Shown piece by piece: positions 23,481 through 35,854 of a stretch of DNA of 64,000 nt (its first letter is position 1; each line of letters begins with the position of its first letter). The translations under genes were made by a program, and so were the position numbers. The notes under the pieces were generated by a model that saw only the letters and a list, made by a program, of their open reading frames with translations, did no database searches and was not told the DNA's origin. Source of the DNA: Macrocybe gigantea (lineage: Eukaryota > Basidiomycota > Agaricomycetes > Agaricales > Callistosporiaceae); contig SJRY01000236.1 of assembly GCA_011319805.1 (NCBI GenBank), positions 558,001 through 622,000 on the forward strand. The letters run 5' to 3'.

Positions 23481-26400
23481 CTATTTGCGAGGATTCAGTA
23501 AGCTGGACAGCACAGAATGAGAATGAGTAGGATGCCCACCAGCTGCGATTGTTTCGCCTCCGCGTCTTACCAAGATTCTGCCCATCTCTTTGTTCGTCGT
23601 GAACGTCTCCATGGGAATGGCGCGAGCAGACGTCCCGGAAGGACCTGTAGTTCGTAGCGATATTTGAACCTCAGCAGACATACCCTTGGTCAACATCCTA
23701 ATGATAGATCAATCAATGTTAGTTCAGAGGCCCAAACAATGTCCCTCCGCAAGCACTAACCTCGGATTCGATTTTAACACGTTCCCAGTTGAGCGGTCAA
23801 GGACTGAAATTAATTTCGATATTGTGGCAGGCATGTCGCGAGAATGATGGAAGAGCTCCACCTGTGTCGTAAATAGTGATTATTACATTTCGAGTTGAGA
23901 AAAAAAAAATCCAAATTCCGCACCGATGCACCGCTGGTGATGGGCATCTGTATCTCGAAAACAATGATGCGGGCATCGAAAACCGTGACGAGTGGAACCA
24001 AATCTGTCGGAGGACACAATACGCTGCCAACAGAGAGGTGCATCGGATCAACGCCGGTAAGGAAAAGTGTGACGTTGGTGCCTGCAGCCGCCCAGGGCAC
24101 ATTTTTGTCTTCAACCTCAATTGCTATAAAATTGTCAGTCCAATCAAAATCGGTGAGTTCCAGCGAGACTCACACTTCACGACGGTCGTTTCATCCCCTG
24201 GAAGAATGCGCAAGCGTTCACCGACTTGTACAATACCTGCACAAAGTCTGCCGGACACGCCGACACCAGAGCCTTGTTGGCTCTTGAAAACATTCGCTAT
24301 CGGTAGCCTCAGAGGCGATGTGATGTCGCGGGCAGGAGGTTCCAGATTGTCTGGGAGAAGAATCAATGCAAGATCCATTAACATGTCGTCAATGTTACCT
24401 AAAAGATCAACTAAAGTGGGCCCCTGATACCACGCCCTCAATTGAGCTGCGTCATTGCCCTCACGGGACACGAGATTGACTGCTTGTATAGCGCCGACCG
24501 GCACGAACTTGGTCTTGCCCGCTTGAAAGCCGGTTTGAAGCAAAAAAGGTCGAAGAAGATGGCATATCTCGTCATATCGATCCTTATTCCACTCCACCTG
24601 CTCAGATGTTAGGTCATGTTGCAGTTTGAATCGTTTGTACTGACCTGATCAAGCTTATTGATAGCGACGATTACTTGCGATACCCCGAGACTTCTGACTA
24701 GCAGAAGATGTTCTCGAGTCTGTCCCCCACGATCAAAGCCTGCCTCAAATTCGCCAGCCGACGAGTCGATTACTAACAGTGCACAATCTGCTTGAGAAGC
24801 GCCTGAAATCATGTTCGGGATGAAGTCTTTATGTCCTGGGGCATCGAGGACAGTAATTTGTCGGTGAGCCGTTGTTAGTGATTGCAGCGCGATGTCCATT
24901 GTTATACCCCTAAAAAGTGCATCAGTTGCTGCAGAAAGGAGCTTCTTGAATTCCAAACCTCTCTCTCTCCTCTGCGGTTTCGTCTAATCCCCAAGCCCAG
25001 CTAAAGCTGCTCTTCCCGATCTTACTTGCGCCCCTTTCATTGGCGGTACGGGCCTTCTCTTCCATCCTTCCAAGCTCGTATAATAGACGACCCATCAAAG
25101 TCGACTTTCCGGCATCAACATGGCCTAAAAAGGCATGGTTAATCGTATCGCTTTTGCGGTCAGTTTTTTCTAACCCACCGATGACAACGAGGCTCACACT
25201 TCTTTTCTTATCGCCCTCGTTTTCTGCCTGTATAGCTTCTTCTAGTAGTTTCTCTCTAGCATAACTCATCTTCGGCGGCTCCTCGTACTCTTCTTTCTTC
25301 TGATCGTCAACTTTCGTAAGATTTAGTCCTGCGAGGTCGAGAATTCGTTGATCGACTGTATTGCCTCGAACAGGTGTAGAAATGCCAGATTTCTTAGATG
25401 ATGTTCCCGACTTCTTTGGAGATTTGGGTTGGGTACTCATCGCTGACCCAGGACGAGAAGAGGATGCAGAACGGGATTCGGAAGTTTTCTTCAATGCTTT
25501 TTCTCGTTCTTTTGCGGCTAAAGAAACATATAAGATAAATTCAGATACAGTCTAACTAGATTGCAGGAGGAAGATGAAAGGCGGCAAGAAGACATAATCA
25601 TGATTTCGCGGTAGACTTCGCAGAGGCACGATAAGCGGGTGAATTTTTCGGTTGGCTCAGTGATGTCCCCCTACGGGCATTGAATACTATGTCGTCCGGA
25701 CTTGGAACGTCGAATGCAAAAACTCGCGTGTGTGAAGGGCTCGGGGTCCCCGCCTTCGAATGTCTCATTTTTCGAGACCGCAATGGGTGACTGTCCTGAG
25801 AATCCCTTCTGGTGTTTGTAGATATAGCAGATTGTCTATCACTCTGCCGATCAGTGTATGATGCGTGCTGTGAACCACCGTTTCCGCGGGGTGCAGATGG
25901 GTGGTCAGGTACACCCTCAACAAGCAATGACGCGAACGCAGACGGAGATGCTTGGACTCGCGTTGGCACAGTTTGAAAATAGCCGGAACCGGGGTAGGCC
26001 CTATAGGTGCTTCTGCTCAGCATGACGTGTTTCATGAGCTTTTTTAATTTTCATCGCCAGCTTTGAGCGTTTGGAATATGCTGCGGGAGACACCGAGCTG
26101 TCGCCTAGAGGAACTACAAATTGCTTTGGGATTACTTGGCTCCGATTTGGATCTGTAAGACTGTAGAGGCTCTGAAATGATGTTGTGATAGCTGTAGTCG
26201 CTGTGGGCCCATTGGCAGTGGGTGTAAGGTATTCGGTGGTTGGTTCGGGGAGACGGGGTGCTTTACGTATATCAGCTTTTGTTTGAGCCAGCAATGCCAG
26301 TTTCGAAAGCGGACGCATAGCCAGTTCTTTCCTTGGGATAGTTTGCACGTTCACACCATTGGGTTCTGCAGGACTACAAGCCGTAGAATCCGATTTCGTT

Positions 26401-27985
26401 GGAGCAGCAGATTCAAGCGAAGGTGGTTGTTCTTCCCTGTATTGATCCGTGGCTTCCTGATCGAGGGCGATTTGTATAGCCCTGCGAACATGAGAAGTTG
26501 TGGAAGATGCAACAGACTGTCTGTTGATATCGGTGTGAGACCGACCAGTGCTCGGAGGTGGTGCCGACTGCGCAGAGGGACGAAGAAGAGGGAAAGTTTT
26601 GACTGAGCCCGTAAGAGCTACGCCGGAAGATCTGGAGCTTTGACTTAAGCTAGAAACGCTCGCCCTCGAGCTTGCCAATACGGAAAGCTTGGATTTCTTC
26701 GGAGGTGGCACAGGTGGCGGGGCCGGGTTGCTCGATTTAGGGGATCATCAGATATTGCAGGTTGACTTTCCGGGGACACTTCCTCGCTCTGCTTTCCAGC
26801 GCTGTCATCATTTGTACTGTCTGGCACAGCAGAGGGCGCGGGTTCATATATGGCCAATCTGCCCAGGGCGGAAACTGGTGGCGATATTGAGATCGTATCA
26901 GGGTCAACCAATTTTGTGGTCCGTGCCTTCGGACTAGCTTCTTCTCAAGGTCAATCGGAATAAGAATGACAAACTGAACGTAGTCACTCACCGAAGGGCT
27001 CTCCATACGAAGTCATTGGACTAGAGGTGAAAGATCGGCGAGTGCGCAGCGACTCCGGTTGGTGTTGCAACAGCCATTGAGAGGAGGGCTCTGTACGCTC
27101 TGTGACTTCCGTTATTACGCTGAGCATTCGCCTTGTAGGCGGCTCGTCCACACTGTCGACAGAAGGAGCGCATCCGTGCTGCCGTTGCGCGAGCATGATT
27201 TTGGGTATTCCCCGAAGAAGCTCCTCTGAGTGAGGTTGGTAATGGTCCACATCATAATATTCAAGATTGCTCGGAGGTTCTTCGCCTCCGCGAGGAATCG
27301 GTGGGAGTTGCTTGGAACTGGAAGGATCTGAACCTGGTCCCGTTTGTTAGTTGATTCGTTAAATGGGCTAAATGTTCAGTTCTGCCTGATCAGGATAGAT
27401 GATGCACCTTCTCATTCCGAGATCGATCTCATCCGCAATGGATAGGCGAAGAGAATCACCGCGACAACGCAAAGCAGCATGGCATCATTGGAAAGGAGGA
27501 GGGATGTCGAATGATGCAAAAAAGGCTGAGAAAAGGGACATAATTTGGTCCTTACCTTTGCGCTCTTTGGCGGCATTTCTCCGCTGAATTTCCTCTGTCA
27601 TAGATTTCAACCCAGGGTGAATGCCTTGCACGTGTATTGGAACTCACCAAAAGCCCAGTTGACTGTCTGTTCAACATTAAAGTACGAATCCCAGAGGATG
27701 TCTTTGATCGCTTTCTCGGACAATGACCTGACCACATCCTCTCCAACAAATTCTTGGACTTTTTGGAAAGCCGAATCGAGGTGTTCTGCGTGAAATCAGC
27801 GCCGAAGGTCAAGACACTGGTTGAGAGATAAGTGGACCTTGTTCCTCAGTTGTCATTTCATCCTCTCTCCATCCGACAGGGCCTCATCATCAAGTTCATC
27901 TGAGATACAATCAGATTTTCGTATCGAAGCCAATGATATACACACGTTCAATCTTCAGATTTCGAATATCTCTGTGTCGCGACAT
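23481..27985 (-). CDS. HBS1: Ribosome-rescue GTPase Hbs1, with very long disordered linker
   Basis: With Dom34, Hbs1 splits stalled ribosomes in no-go and nonstop decay. The start at 27985 gives [13 protein letters not shown]; the N-terminal Hbs1 domain follows ([48 protein letters not shown]). A linker of roughly 650-700 residues, rich in Ser/Pro/Arg and ending [19 protein letters not shown], leads to the GTPase: [19 protein letters not shown] (split by an intron), the Hbs1-typical [30 protein letters not shown] and NKLDQVEW. EF1A-like domains II and III end in LLNPRK. Frame breaks: near 27866, at the plus-strand G4 run 26740-26743, and around 25970-26015. The exon join near 25515-25630 is uncertain. 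Divergent from RIM1 over 171 bp. Confidence 0.92.
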
Positions 27986-28156
27986 GCCCGAGAGACAAGT
28001 ATATGATGTCGAAAAGCAATCACCAACTAATGTTTATCGACGTTTGGTTCGGCAAACATTGAGCCAAATAATGGCAAATACATCATTTGCAACCGACGGC
28101 ACAACGTGAGAGAAATTCCAAGACTTGCAAAAAGACCACGTCGGGGAGAAAAAAAA

Positions 28157-28807
28157 ATGTTCGGTGCTATTCGTGCAGCTGCGGCGCGCCAATCTGTGCG
28201 CGTATGTATGTTTTTTCAGCCCTATGGTTTGCTATTTGACGCCGTGCTTTTAGGCATTTTCGACTACACCTTCACGCGCTGCAGACGTGTCGAAACTCAT
28301 CCTCATTGGGTACCTTTCTAAGGATCCTGAGGCAAGGCGAACCAAGAACGATAGGGAGTTTGTAACGTGTGTCACATCAACGTGATGTATCTGCGTCTTT
28401 TTGACTGTTCGTTGCAGATACACTGTTGTGACGCAAAATTACCCTCCACCCCCTCCTGATGCTAATGGAGGCTCGTCTCTCTCCGTCTCGTTAGCTTTTC
28501 TTACACTTACATGCACTTAACAGAGCGACGCTTCAGCTCCTCCACTTTTCACAAAGTGCTATCGTTCCAAGAGACCCCTAACAAGTACCTCCAGACATTG
28601 AAGAAGGGGTCAAGAGTATACGTGGAAGCCGCTTTCGAGCTTCGTGAGCCAGAACCGGGAGCAGATCCTACAACGCCCCAAGGACAGCGTCAAATCTTTT
28701 TGAGGCATGGTAAGAACTTTTTCTACTTTAATGTTTCTTTTGGTGAACTGATGTGCCCTTTAGAATCCATCCGTCTCCTTAACCGACCTCGTCCAACAGA
28801 GGAGTAG
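28157..28807 (+). CDS. RIM1: Mitochondrial single-stranded DNA-binding protein
   Basis: OB-fold protein needed for mitochondrial DNA replication. The start at 28157 gives MFGAIRAAAARQSVR, a presequence continued in exon 2 (AFSTTPSRAADVSKLILIGY). The SSB core follows: LSKDPEARRTKNDREFVTYT, VVTQNYPPPPPDANG, then STFHKVLSFQETPNKYLQTL, KKGSRVYVEAAFELREPEPG and QGQRQIFLRHESIRLLNRP. Four introns. The third (GTCTCTC...CTTCAG, in the 28478-28534 area) uses the later of two AG sites; this keeps the frame and a normal GT donor. Length about 150 residues, usual for the family. Confidence 0.92.
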
Positions 28808-28862
28808 GTCGAATCCAGCAATCGCTGAGTGGGCCGGTTTATGGCTAGCTTTTGCATTATCT

Positions 28863-29861
28863 CTAATTATCCTTTACGATATTCCTTAATGACAAAGATG
28901 GATGTCTGATGGGTGTGTTATTCGTCTCGTGCTTCGAATGGAGTTTCTGTCCTTTTAGGTTCCCCTCCTGTGCGATCTGGTAGCCATTCCTAAGGAACTG
29001 ATGCTTCAATATAAGTTGAAGTGTACTGCTGTAGTGTACCCTTACCCGGTTTTCTGGTTGAGGAACGACATTTGGTATCGGCATGCTCTCTCGTGCGAGC
29101 TTGGTGAGGTAGGCCTGTATGGTCGTCACCACAAGCTTGGGGAAAGGTGAGGAAAAGCAAGTCCTTCCGACAAAAAACACCCACATTATGGTCATCTTGG
29201 GAGGAGCCAGAATAGCAGGCTACCACGGCTATAGGACAACATGGGGCATTCTTCGGGTAGGAATATCTTCAGTTCATTCTATTTTAGTGCAGTCAACGGC
29301 CATCCCACCTCTAGCCAGACAGGAAAGGCTGTCATGTGGAGGGTTAATCTGAGAAACCCGTGTTCAAGAACGATGGCTACATACCACCTCCATTAACGCA
29401 AAATTCGCCCTGGATGCCCATCTGTTTGGGTGTCTTGCCCATCGCACTCATCCCTTTTTCGACGTAGAAGCTGGAATGCCCAGTACGCCGGACCACATTG
29501 ACCATACCCTCGACGCATGCCCAGCTGTCTATGCTAACATCGCCGATTCCGCTAGGGTGGCCGAGATCTCCGACCGTGCATGCAAAGAGAGTATGTCCAG
29601 TGATGGTTTGAATCGATATGACGAGCCCTTTCCCTTTCAAGTGTCGCGTGCTTTGGCGAAATCGCTTTCTCAAAGAGAGACCCTGTATGAACGAACAACT
29701 TATATCTGAGAAGATGTTCATAATAGCGCACATTGCGTACGTACGAGAGTCACAGCGTCTGACGCCGAGAAAGAATGAAAACGGATAGTGCCTTCTTCGG
29801 CCAGTGTTTGAGTTGCAAGTTCGGCATCTGTGGGTGTCATCACATGAAATCCGTTAAACAT
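28863..29861 (-). CDS. UPF0303 / HbpS-like fold protein, Ybr137w homologue
   Basis: Homologous to yeast Ybr137w, a decameric protein reported to bind Get5/Sgt2 in tail-anchored protein sorting; the related bacterial fold binds heme. The start at 29861 (MFNGFHVMTPTDAELATQTL) is chosen for good alignment; a Met eight codons later is possible. Then FHSFSASDAVTLG, VISIQTITGHTLFACTVGD, DSWACVEGMVNVVRRTGHSS, the variable GMSAMGKTPKQMG loop, the conserved NGGAFPVWLE (split by an intron), PCCPIAVVACYSGSSQDDHN and LVVTTIQAYLTKLARE. The tail after PENRVR is longer than in yeast; a donor GTAAGG there suggests one more intron, so the exact C-terminus is open. Confidence 0.75.
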
Positions 29862-30333
29862 ATGGCCGAAGGCGGAATCTTGACTCTTTGTCGTCTCCAG
29901 GGAGTTATCGAGGGAAGAGTGAAATCCGAGGGAACCAGATCGAATGCAGTGAATATTCGATGCTACTCTTCACGATGATAACGGAGGGCGAATGAGAACG
30001 ATGTCAACGCGGTAGGTTTAGCTAATGAGCTGGATGCTTTCCACGTTTCTGAGGGGAGGCCGTGATTGGCGACATGCGCGATCGCATTCTCCTCAAGTTC
30101 AATAAGCGGAAGTGAAAAGTCGGACGTCAACAGACTGGAAGTTGCATGGTGGTTGTCAGAGGATCATGATACGAGGACACATCCCTCGAATATTCGATAT
30201 ACCTGCGGCGAAGGCCTTCACAGACATCTGGTAGGTGCAGCGCTTGTTGGTATTGGATTGAACGATGTGACACCCGAATTAACCGGCCACTCGGGCTTGC
30301 GCCCGCACATGTTTACTATGCTAGACTTTGACC
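29862..30333. other. Divergent intergenic region upstream of PEX12
   Basis: About 470 bp between the start codons of the UPF0303 gene and PEX12. One open frame on the plus strand (30066-30350) shows no domain and overlaps the PEX12 start in another frame, so I do not call it. Promoters are expected here; no specific element is recognised. Confidence 0.4.
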
Positions 30334-31695
30334 ATGGAATTCTTCAATGACTTGGGAACAGACCCTTTGAAACCTTCTCTATTCGAGTTAATTGCCCAAG
30401 AACAATTACGAGACCTTTTGCAACCTGCTCTAAAATATGTGTTGGCGGCAAGTTGTCTACATTGCAGCGTCTGCGCTCTCCTGACCTATGGCCAGGTCTT
30501 CGCTCAAAGATACCCTCGCTATCTCCTCCGCATTGTCAACAAGCATGAGGAGTTCTACGCCGGAATCATGCTTCTCGTTGAACGCTACTACCTCCGGAAA
30601 CATAGTGCGCAGGTCTTTCATCATTCTGTGATATGCTCATGCAATGCCCAAATGGTACAGACGCATCATTTTCTGAAAATTTTTATGGCTTGAAACGGCG
30701 AAGGAGACCATACATTGAAACAGAGAGGGCAAAACTGGCAGTGGGCGGGGTGCCCGCGAGGGAGAAACTGGGTCGCCGAGAGGTCGCGCGATCTCTACTG
30801 TTTCTAGTAAGTCCTTCCTTGATATCGACACCGTATTCCTTCTTCACAGATGTAGGTCGGCATCCCCTATTTACGTGCAAAAGCTCAGGACTATTTTGAA
30901 ATGCTGGGCGGCGGTGCTGAAATCGACATCGAGGATCAGCCAATACCAGCACGGTTAGGAGCAGGTCGCGATGTGAATTTTGCCCATGCTCTTCCGTACC
31001 CTCCGCCCTGACCGCGTTCCACAGACGGTGAAAGAAACTTTACGCAAATGCTTCAAACTGTCGTATCCATGGTTCAACATTACCTTTGAACTCTGGCTGA
31101 TGGTGTACAACATTGCCTACCTTTTCGACCAGACACCATTCTACCGACCTTGGTTATCCTGGGTTGGCGTCGATCTACGACGACTTGGGAGTGAAGATTT
31201 CGTAAGGCTCTCTTTTGTGTCTTTAGGAACCATCTCATCTGGTGGAAGAGGGCTATGTCTTTACAGGCCGACAAAGTCTCGGCGCCGGATAAGCAAAGAA
31301 GCATATTCTCATCTGTTCAGAAGGGCCTGTTGAGGTCACCGTATCTGATTCTAGACTCGTTGCGTTTGCTGCTACCTACGGCCATCTTCTTCATCAAGTT
31401 CCTGGAGTGGTGGTACTCGCCCGGATCGCCTGCGCGATCCTTGACCGTTTCGCCATTAGGACCTGCTGTGCCTCCTCCGGAAATGCTTCGACCGCATCCC
31501 CAAGGCATTTCATTCGACAGGACAAGTTACGGGATATGCCCCATATGCCAGGATACCTTCAACAATGCCACCGCGCTACCGTCTGGTTATGTTTTCTGTT
31601 ACCGCTGTGCATACGATTATGTGGAGAAGCATGGAAGATGTCCTATCACACTTCTCCCCACGAGGGTTTGGCAGTTGCGAAAAGTCCTTGTATGA
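30334..31695 (+). CDS. PEX12: Peroxisomal RING-type E3 ligase component peroxin-12
   Basis: With Pex2 and Pex10 forms the peroxisomal ubiquitin ligase that recycles the import receptor Pex5. Start at 30334 (MEFFNDLGTDPLKPSLFELI). The Pex2/Pex12 domain continues with AQEQLRDLLQPALKYVLA, HEEFYAGIMLLVERYYLRKH, GLKRRRRP, EIDIEDQPIPARLG, and VKETLRKCFKLSYPWFNITF plus membrane helices. The C-terminal RING is the one-zinc form seen in Pex12: CPICQDTF, GYVFCYRCAYDYVEKHGRCP and ITLLP. Introns follow KH, LFL and SEDF. A one-base shift near 30989-30994 (HAL/FRTLRP) interrupts the frame; the literal reading stops a few codons later. Confidence 0.93.
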
Positions 31696-32009
31696 TGTAA
31701 TAGAGTTCTAGCCTCTGCGACTCACGCACGTTCGTGCATTTGCGGCAAATTTTCATCGATGTAGACACAGCTATCGCCATCGATATATTGGAAAATGTGG
31801 AAGCAGCTGTAAAATATGTTGCCAATTCAGGCACGTGTGCAAACAGTTGGCAGAATTGTAGGGTTCGTCATCTTGCGCGTTTGCCATCTTCGAGCCTGTT
31901 CCTAGCTTATGCCCAACGTAACTGGCCGGGTCAATATCTCCTCAAAGGAGATTTCTAACAGCATTTCTGAGCACAATCATTATCAGCACATCCTTCTTGC
32001 TTGCTCAAA
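31696..32009. other. Intergenic between PEX12 and the PHO81-like gene
   Basis: About 310 bp, 3' region of PEX12 and promoter of the next gene. No coding sequence or known element recognised. Confidence 0.4.
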
Positions 32010-35000
32010 ATGAAGGTGAGTCTTTTCACCCCCATCATCTACCCCTGACTCTCTATACTAATCTCATCTTCAGTTCGGGAAGCATATACAAGCGCATCAA
32101 GTGCCAGGGTGGTCGCCTTATTATCTCGACTATAAGTTTTTGAAGAAGATAATCTCGTCCCTTGCCGCCAACCGGCCTGCATCAGAAGCAGCGGCGTTGG
32201 CGTCAGGCATCCGCCCGACAGACATCTTAACACCCTCGGTCACCCTAGTAGCACTCCTGGTCCGCAGAGAAGCCCGACAGCGACCCCGGATCATGGCAGC
32301 GATGGACCACCGATATTTCCTGGCTCAAATCAAGACGACGAGAGAGGTCCAGATTTTCGAGCGCATAAGGCTGCCTTTTTCTTCAAGCTAGAACGAGAAC
32401 TTGAAAAGGTATGCCCATTTTTTCATGCGCGCCGATCTTCAATGGCTTGACCTATTGAACTCTCTTAGATCAATGCGTTCTACCTGCAGAGAGAGGCTGA
32501 ATTGAAACTGCGCATGGAGACTTTGCTTTCCAAACGGAGAGCCGCTGCAATGAGAGGCTTGCCGGACCCGTCAGGCAATCTCACTCAAAATCATGCCGAA
32601 TGGAGTGCCGTCGAAGAAGGGTTTCGCGTTCTTGAAAGAGATCTCGGGAAACTGCAGGTATCTACATTCACATCTGCTCCTCACTGGGCAATCTTGCAAC
32701 ATCCCTGTTACAGCAATTCATCGAAATAAATGCGGTGGGATTTCGGAAGATACTGAAGAAATTCGACAAGCGGTCTATCTCAACGACGAAAGAGCTGTAT
32801 CTATCGCGCCAGGTTGATGTGCAGCCGGTTTTCAATAGACAGGTACGTCCATGGCACGGAAAATACAACAGGTCCATCTTATTACACCCCAAGCTTATCT
32901 CAGAGTTAGCCGATACGGTAGCGATCTGCTTGTTGGATCTCACGGACCTGTCATCGGGTCTGAAGTTCGAGTCCAGCACGACAAATGATATCCTCACACA
33001 GCAGATGCTAACAGAACCCGTGTTACCCAGCGGACCGTTCAGAGACTTGGAAAATAACCTTCGCAAAGCCGTTTCCGCATCAGATACGGACACTATTGCG
33101 GATTGTGTTCGTTATTCCGACGTCCTCTCTCAACAAAACGGTGGGAAACCGAATGTTACAAGAATTTTGTGGAATATCATCGTTGAAGCCCCCTTCGAGC
33201 TTGCTGATCTCATTTTGGCATTCTTGTCTTCCCCGTTCGACTTCCAATTCATCGATGATATTAACGGCCGCACGTGCCTGCATGAAGCGGCGATAGCTGG
33301 GGCCCCGCGGTTAGTAGACCTTTGCATTGACAAAGGGGTACAGCTTGACAAGGCAGACGTTTATGGTCGTACGGCGCTCCATTACGCGTGCATGAAAGGA
33401 TATGCGGCGATTTGCAAACGGCTGTTGGCAGAGCACGTATCACCTGACACTGTCGATCGGGACAACTACAGCCCCCTCGTGTATGCCACTCTGAAAGGCA
33501 GCGTAGAGTGCGTTGGTGCTTTGCTTGATGAAGGGAAAGTCCCCGCAGAACCTGCAATTCCTTTTGGGGACCTAATCCCATTGTCATTGGCAAGTCAATC
33601 AGGTCATGTCGATGTCGTTCTTCTCCTTCTGCAGCACGGAGCTCATTGTCTTCCCAATACGAATGGTGAATATCCGATGCATCTAGCGGCCCGCGGCGGA
33701 CATGCCGAAGTCTGCAAGCATCTCCTTCATCTTGAAGGATGGGATACACCTGACAAATATCACGAGTGGACGCCGCTGTTTCATGCCTCGCGTTACGGCC
33801 GGGTCAAATGCGTCAAAATCCTCTTGGAAGCGGGAGCAAACGTACAGGCCCAAGACGAACTCAGGCATTTTTCAACGCACTATGCAGCGTGGTATGGCCA
33901 TCACGATTGTCTCGAGCCCTTGCTGCAGGCATCAAAGAAGCCATCTTCTGGGATGCAAATGACCGTTACCGACGACTCGCCCGCCTCGGATCCTGGTAAC
34001 CACGAACCGGACATAGATCTCATACCCTCGCTTTCACTTCCACCACCTATCATGCCCCACAGAGTATACGGTCATAACTATTTGGACAGAAGCCATCTGG
34101 TCCAAATTTCCATCGGGTTTTCATCGCGCCAGCAAAGCAAAGCTTCTGGTGTTAGGCTCCACCATCGACGCATCAGTTCAGTCTTCCAGGATGAATACCT
34201 GGTGACATCGACACCATTGAAATTAGTCATGACGACCAGCCCGAGTGTCACCTCGGCCCCATATAGTATTTCCTTGCCACAAAGGGAGGAAAAGGGGCTT
34301 TCACGTTCCACATTCCGTCTCTCGACACACTTTCCTTGGAATTCTCCGTTTACCCAAACTTTGGCACGAAAACTATTGGTCGTGCGGTTGCTCTTCCTAC
34401 GCTCTTCGTTGGGATTGAAAGTAATCAGCGATTCACGCTACCTATTCTGGACACTCGCCTCAACGTCGTCGGAGAGGTCAATGAATTTCCAGCGCCTTTG
34501 CGCACTCTTGCTGATAACAACTTTTTGGCAGGTCGATTTTGAGATTAACATTATCACTGCTTTCGAAGGTGTTACGCTTGAAGTTGGTGGTGATATCGAG
34601 ACGTACTGGAAGTCCATGGCTATACCGATAATAGCTGTGCCGCAGCCTGGGCTGTCGCACTGGCCCCACAGATCAAGTCTCATCGGATCGGCGCAGGCAT
34701 CTCCCTCCGTTCACTCTGTGTCGAATACCGGTGGCCAGGCCCTGACAGTGTCGTCATTGCAAGGGGTCTACGTGCACGCGGTTATTCAGGTCACACGGGA
34801 CCTTCATCCTGTGTTGTACCCGGACTGGATGCTCCCTGATGTCGATTTTGACCTCGCTGTATCAGATGTCACACTAGTGCAATTCGAAGCCATGGCACAG
34901 CGCCTTGGTAAGAATCTGGAATCGGTGGAGGCCACAATTGCAGTTGATGAATGGCCCGCTCTTCTCTCGAACTGTATGATATCTCTGACCAGGCTCCTCA

Positions 35001-35743
35001 AGGTAAGCGCTATACGTAGCATGCTAATTAAGGATGCTAATCGTAGCGAAAGGTTCTTCCTCTCGGTGTCAATGTCTGTCTCGAGCTCGCCCGTCCTTCC
35101 CGAGATACTCTGAAGAGACTGGCACTTGGACGTCGTCTGGACCTGAACGACTTCGTTGATTCCGTACTGCGCACAATCTACCAAGCATCAAATTCGTTCG
35201 ATTCCATGCTGCAACGACGTCGTATTGTCTTCACTTCTTTTCACCCTGACGTATGTTCGGCTATTAATTGGAAACAACCGAACTGTAAGCTACCCCGTTT
35301 TGCCTCATTTCTCTACTCACGCTGTTCAGATCCGGTGTTTTTTGCCTCCCGATGCGGAAAGAAGGATACCGGCCTGTTCAGCCCTTCCGCGCTGGGCGCG
35401 GAGGACGATGATGACCCCAGGTTCGCGAGTGTCGGTGCGGCGGTTGAGTTTGCGAGAACAAACAATCTGCTCGGCATTTTTGTTGATGCCACTCTTCTCG
35501 TAAGATGACTTGGAGTTGCGACGAAGCATTGTCTCATCTGACGACCCACGACCTCTGAATATAGGTTCATGTTCCATCTTTAATCAATGGCATCAGGAAT
35601 GCCGGCTTGTTGGTTGGCACCCATGGAACGCCAGACGACCTCAATTGTCTTTCGACCACATCTGACATCGAGGGCACACCAGTCGACGCCGTCTTGGGGA
35701 CGGAAAGGTGGTGTTTTTGGATCACTCGATGCAAGAAATATAG
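32010..35743 (+). CDS. PHO81: SPX-ankyrin-GDPD-like phosphate regulator, PHO81 type
   Basis: Yeast Pho81 inhibits the Pho80-Pho85 kinase when phosphate is low. Exon 1 codes only M-K (32010-32015). Exon 2 opens the SPX domain: FGKHIQAHQVPGWSPYYLDY and KFLKKI, later FFFKLERELEKINAFYLQRE and the basic KILKKFDKR helix. About six ankyrin repeats follow (NGRTCLHEAAIAGAPRLVDL, YGRTALHYACMKGYAAICKR, GEYPMHLAARGGHAEVCKHL, WTPLFHASRYGRVKCVKILL). The GDPD-like part has VTRDLHPVLYPDW but no HRG catalytic motif, which favours Pho81 over Gde1. The conserved end is VVFLDHSMQEI. One-base losses are inferred at the C3 run 32233-32235 and the G4 runs 34294-34297 and 35696-35699. Convergent with the ABC gene. 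Confidence 0.88.
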
Positions 35744-35854
35744 CGCCTTTATAAAAAAAATTAGTAGGTGCGCATGAATGCTAAGTAGGATTCTGCTGAT
35801 CTAAATGCTGAATTAGAGTTTCTACAGCGAGTCTATCCTGATTAATCTATCTTA

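Noticed and set aside
28470..28534. GC-AG intron in RIM1 (GGAG|GCTCGT)
   Set aside because: A normal GT donor eight bases further in (GTCTCTC), paired with the later acceptor CTTCAG, keeps frame and gives a natural SSB sequence.
30066..30350. Plus-strand frame of 94 codons before PEX12
   Set aside because: It overlaps the PEX12 start in a different frame and has no domain or intron pattern.
32010..35743. Naming the SPX-ankyrin gene GDE1
   Set aside because: No HRG catalytic motif is visible in its GDPD part, and the VTRDLHPVLYP region fits Pho81 better.
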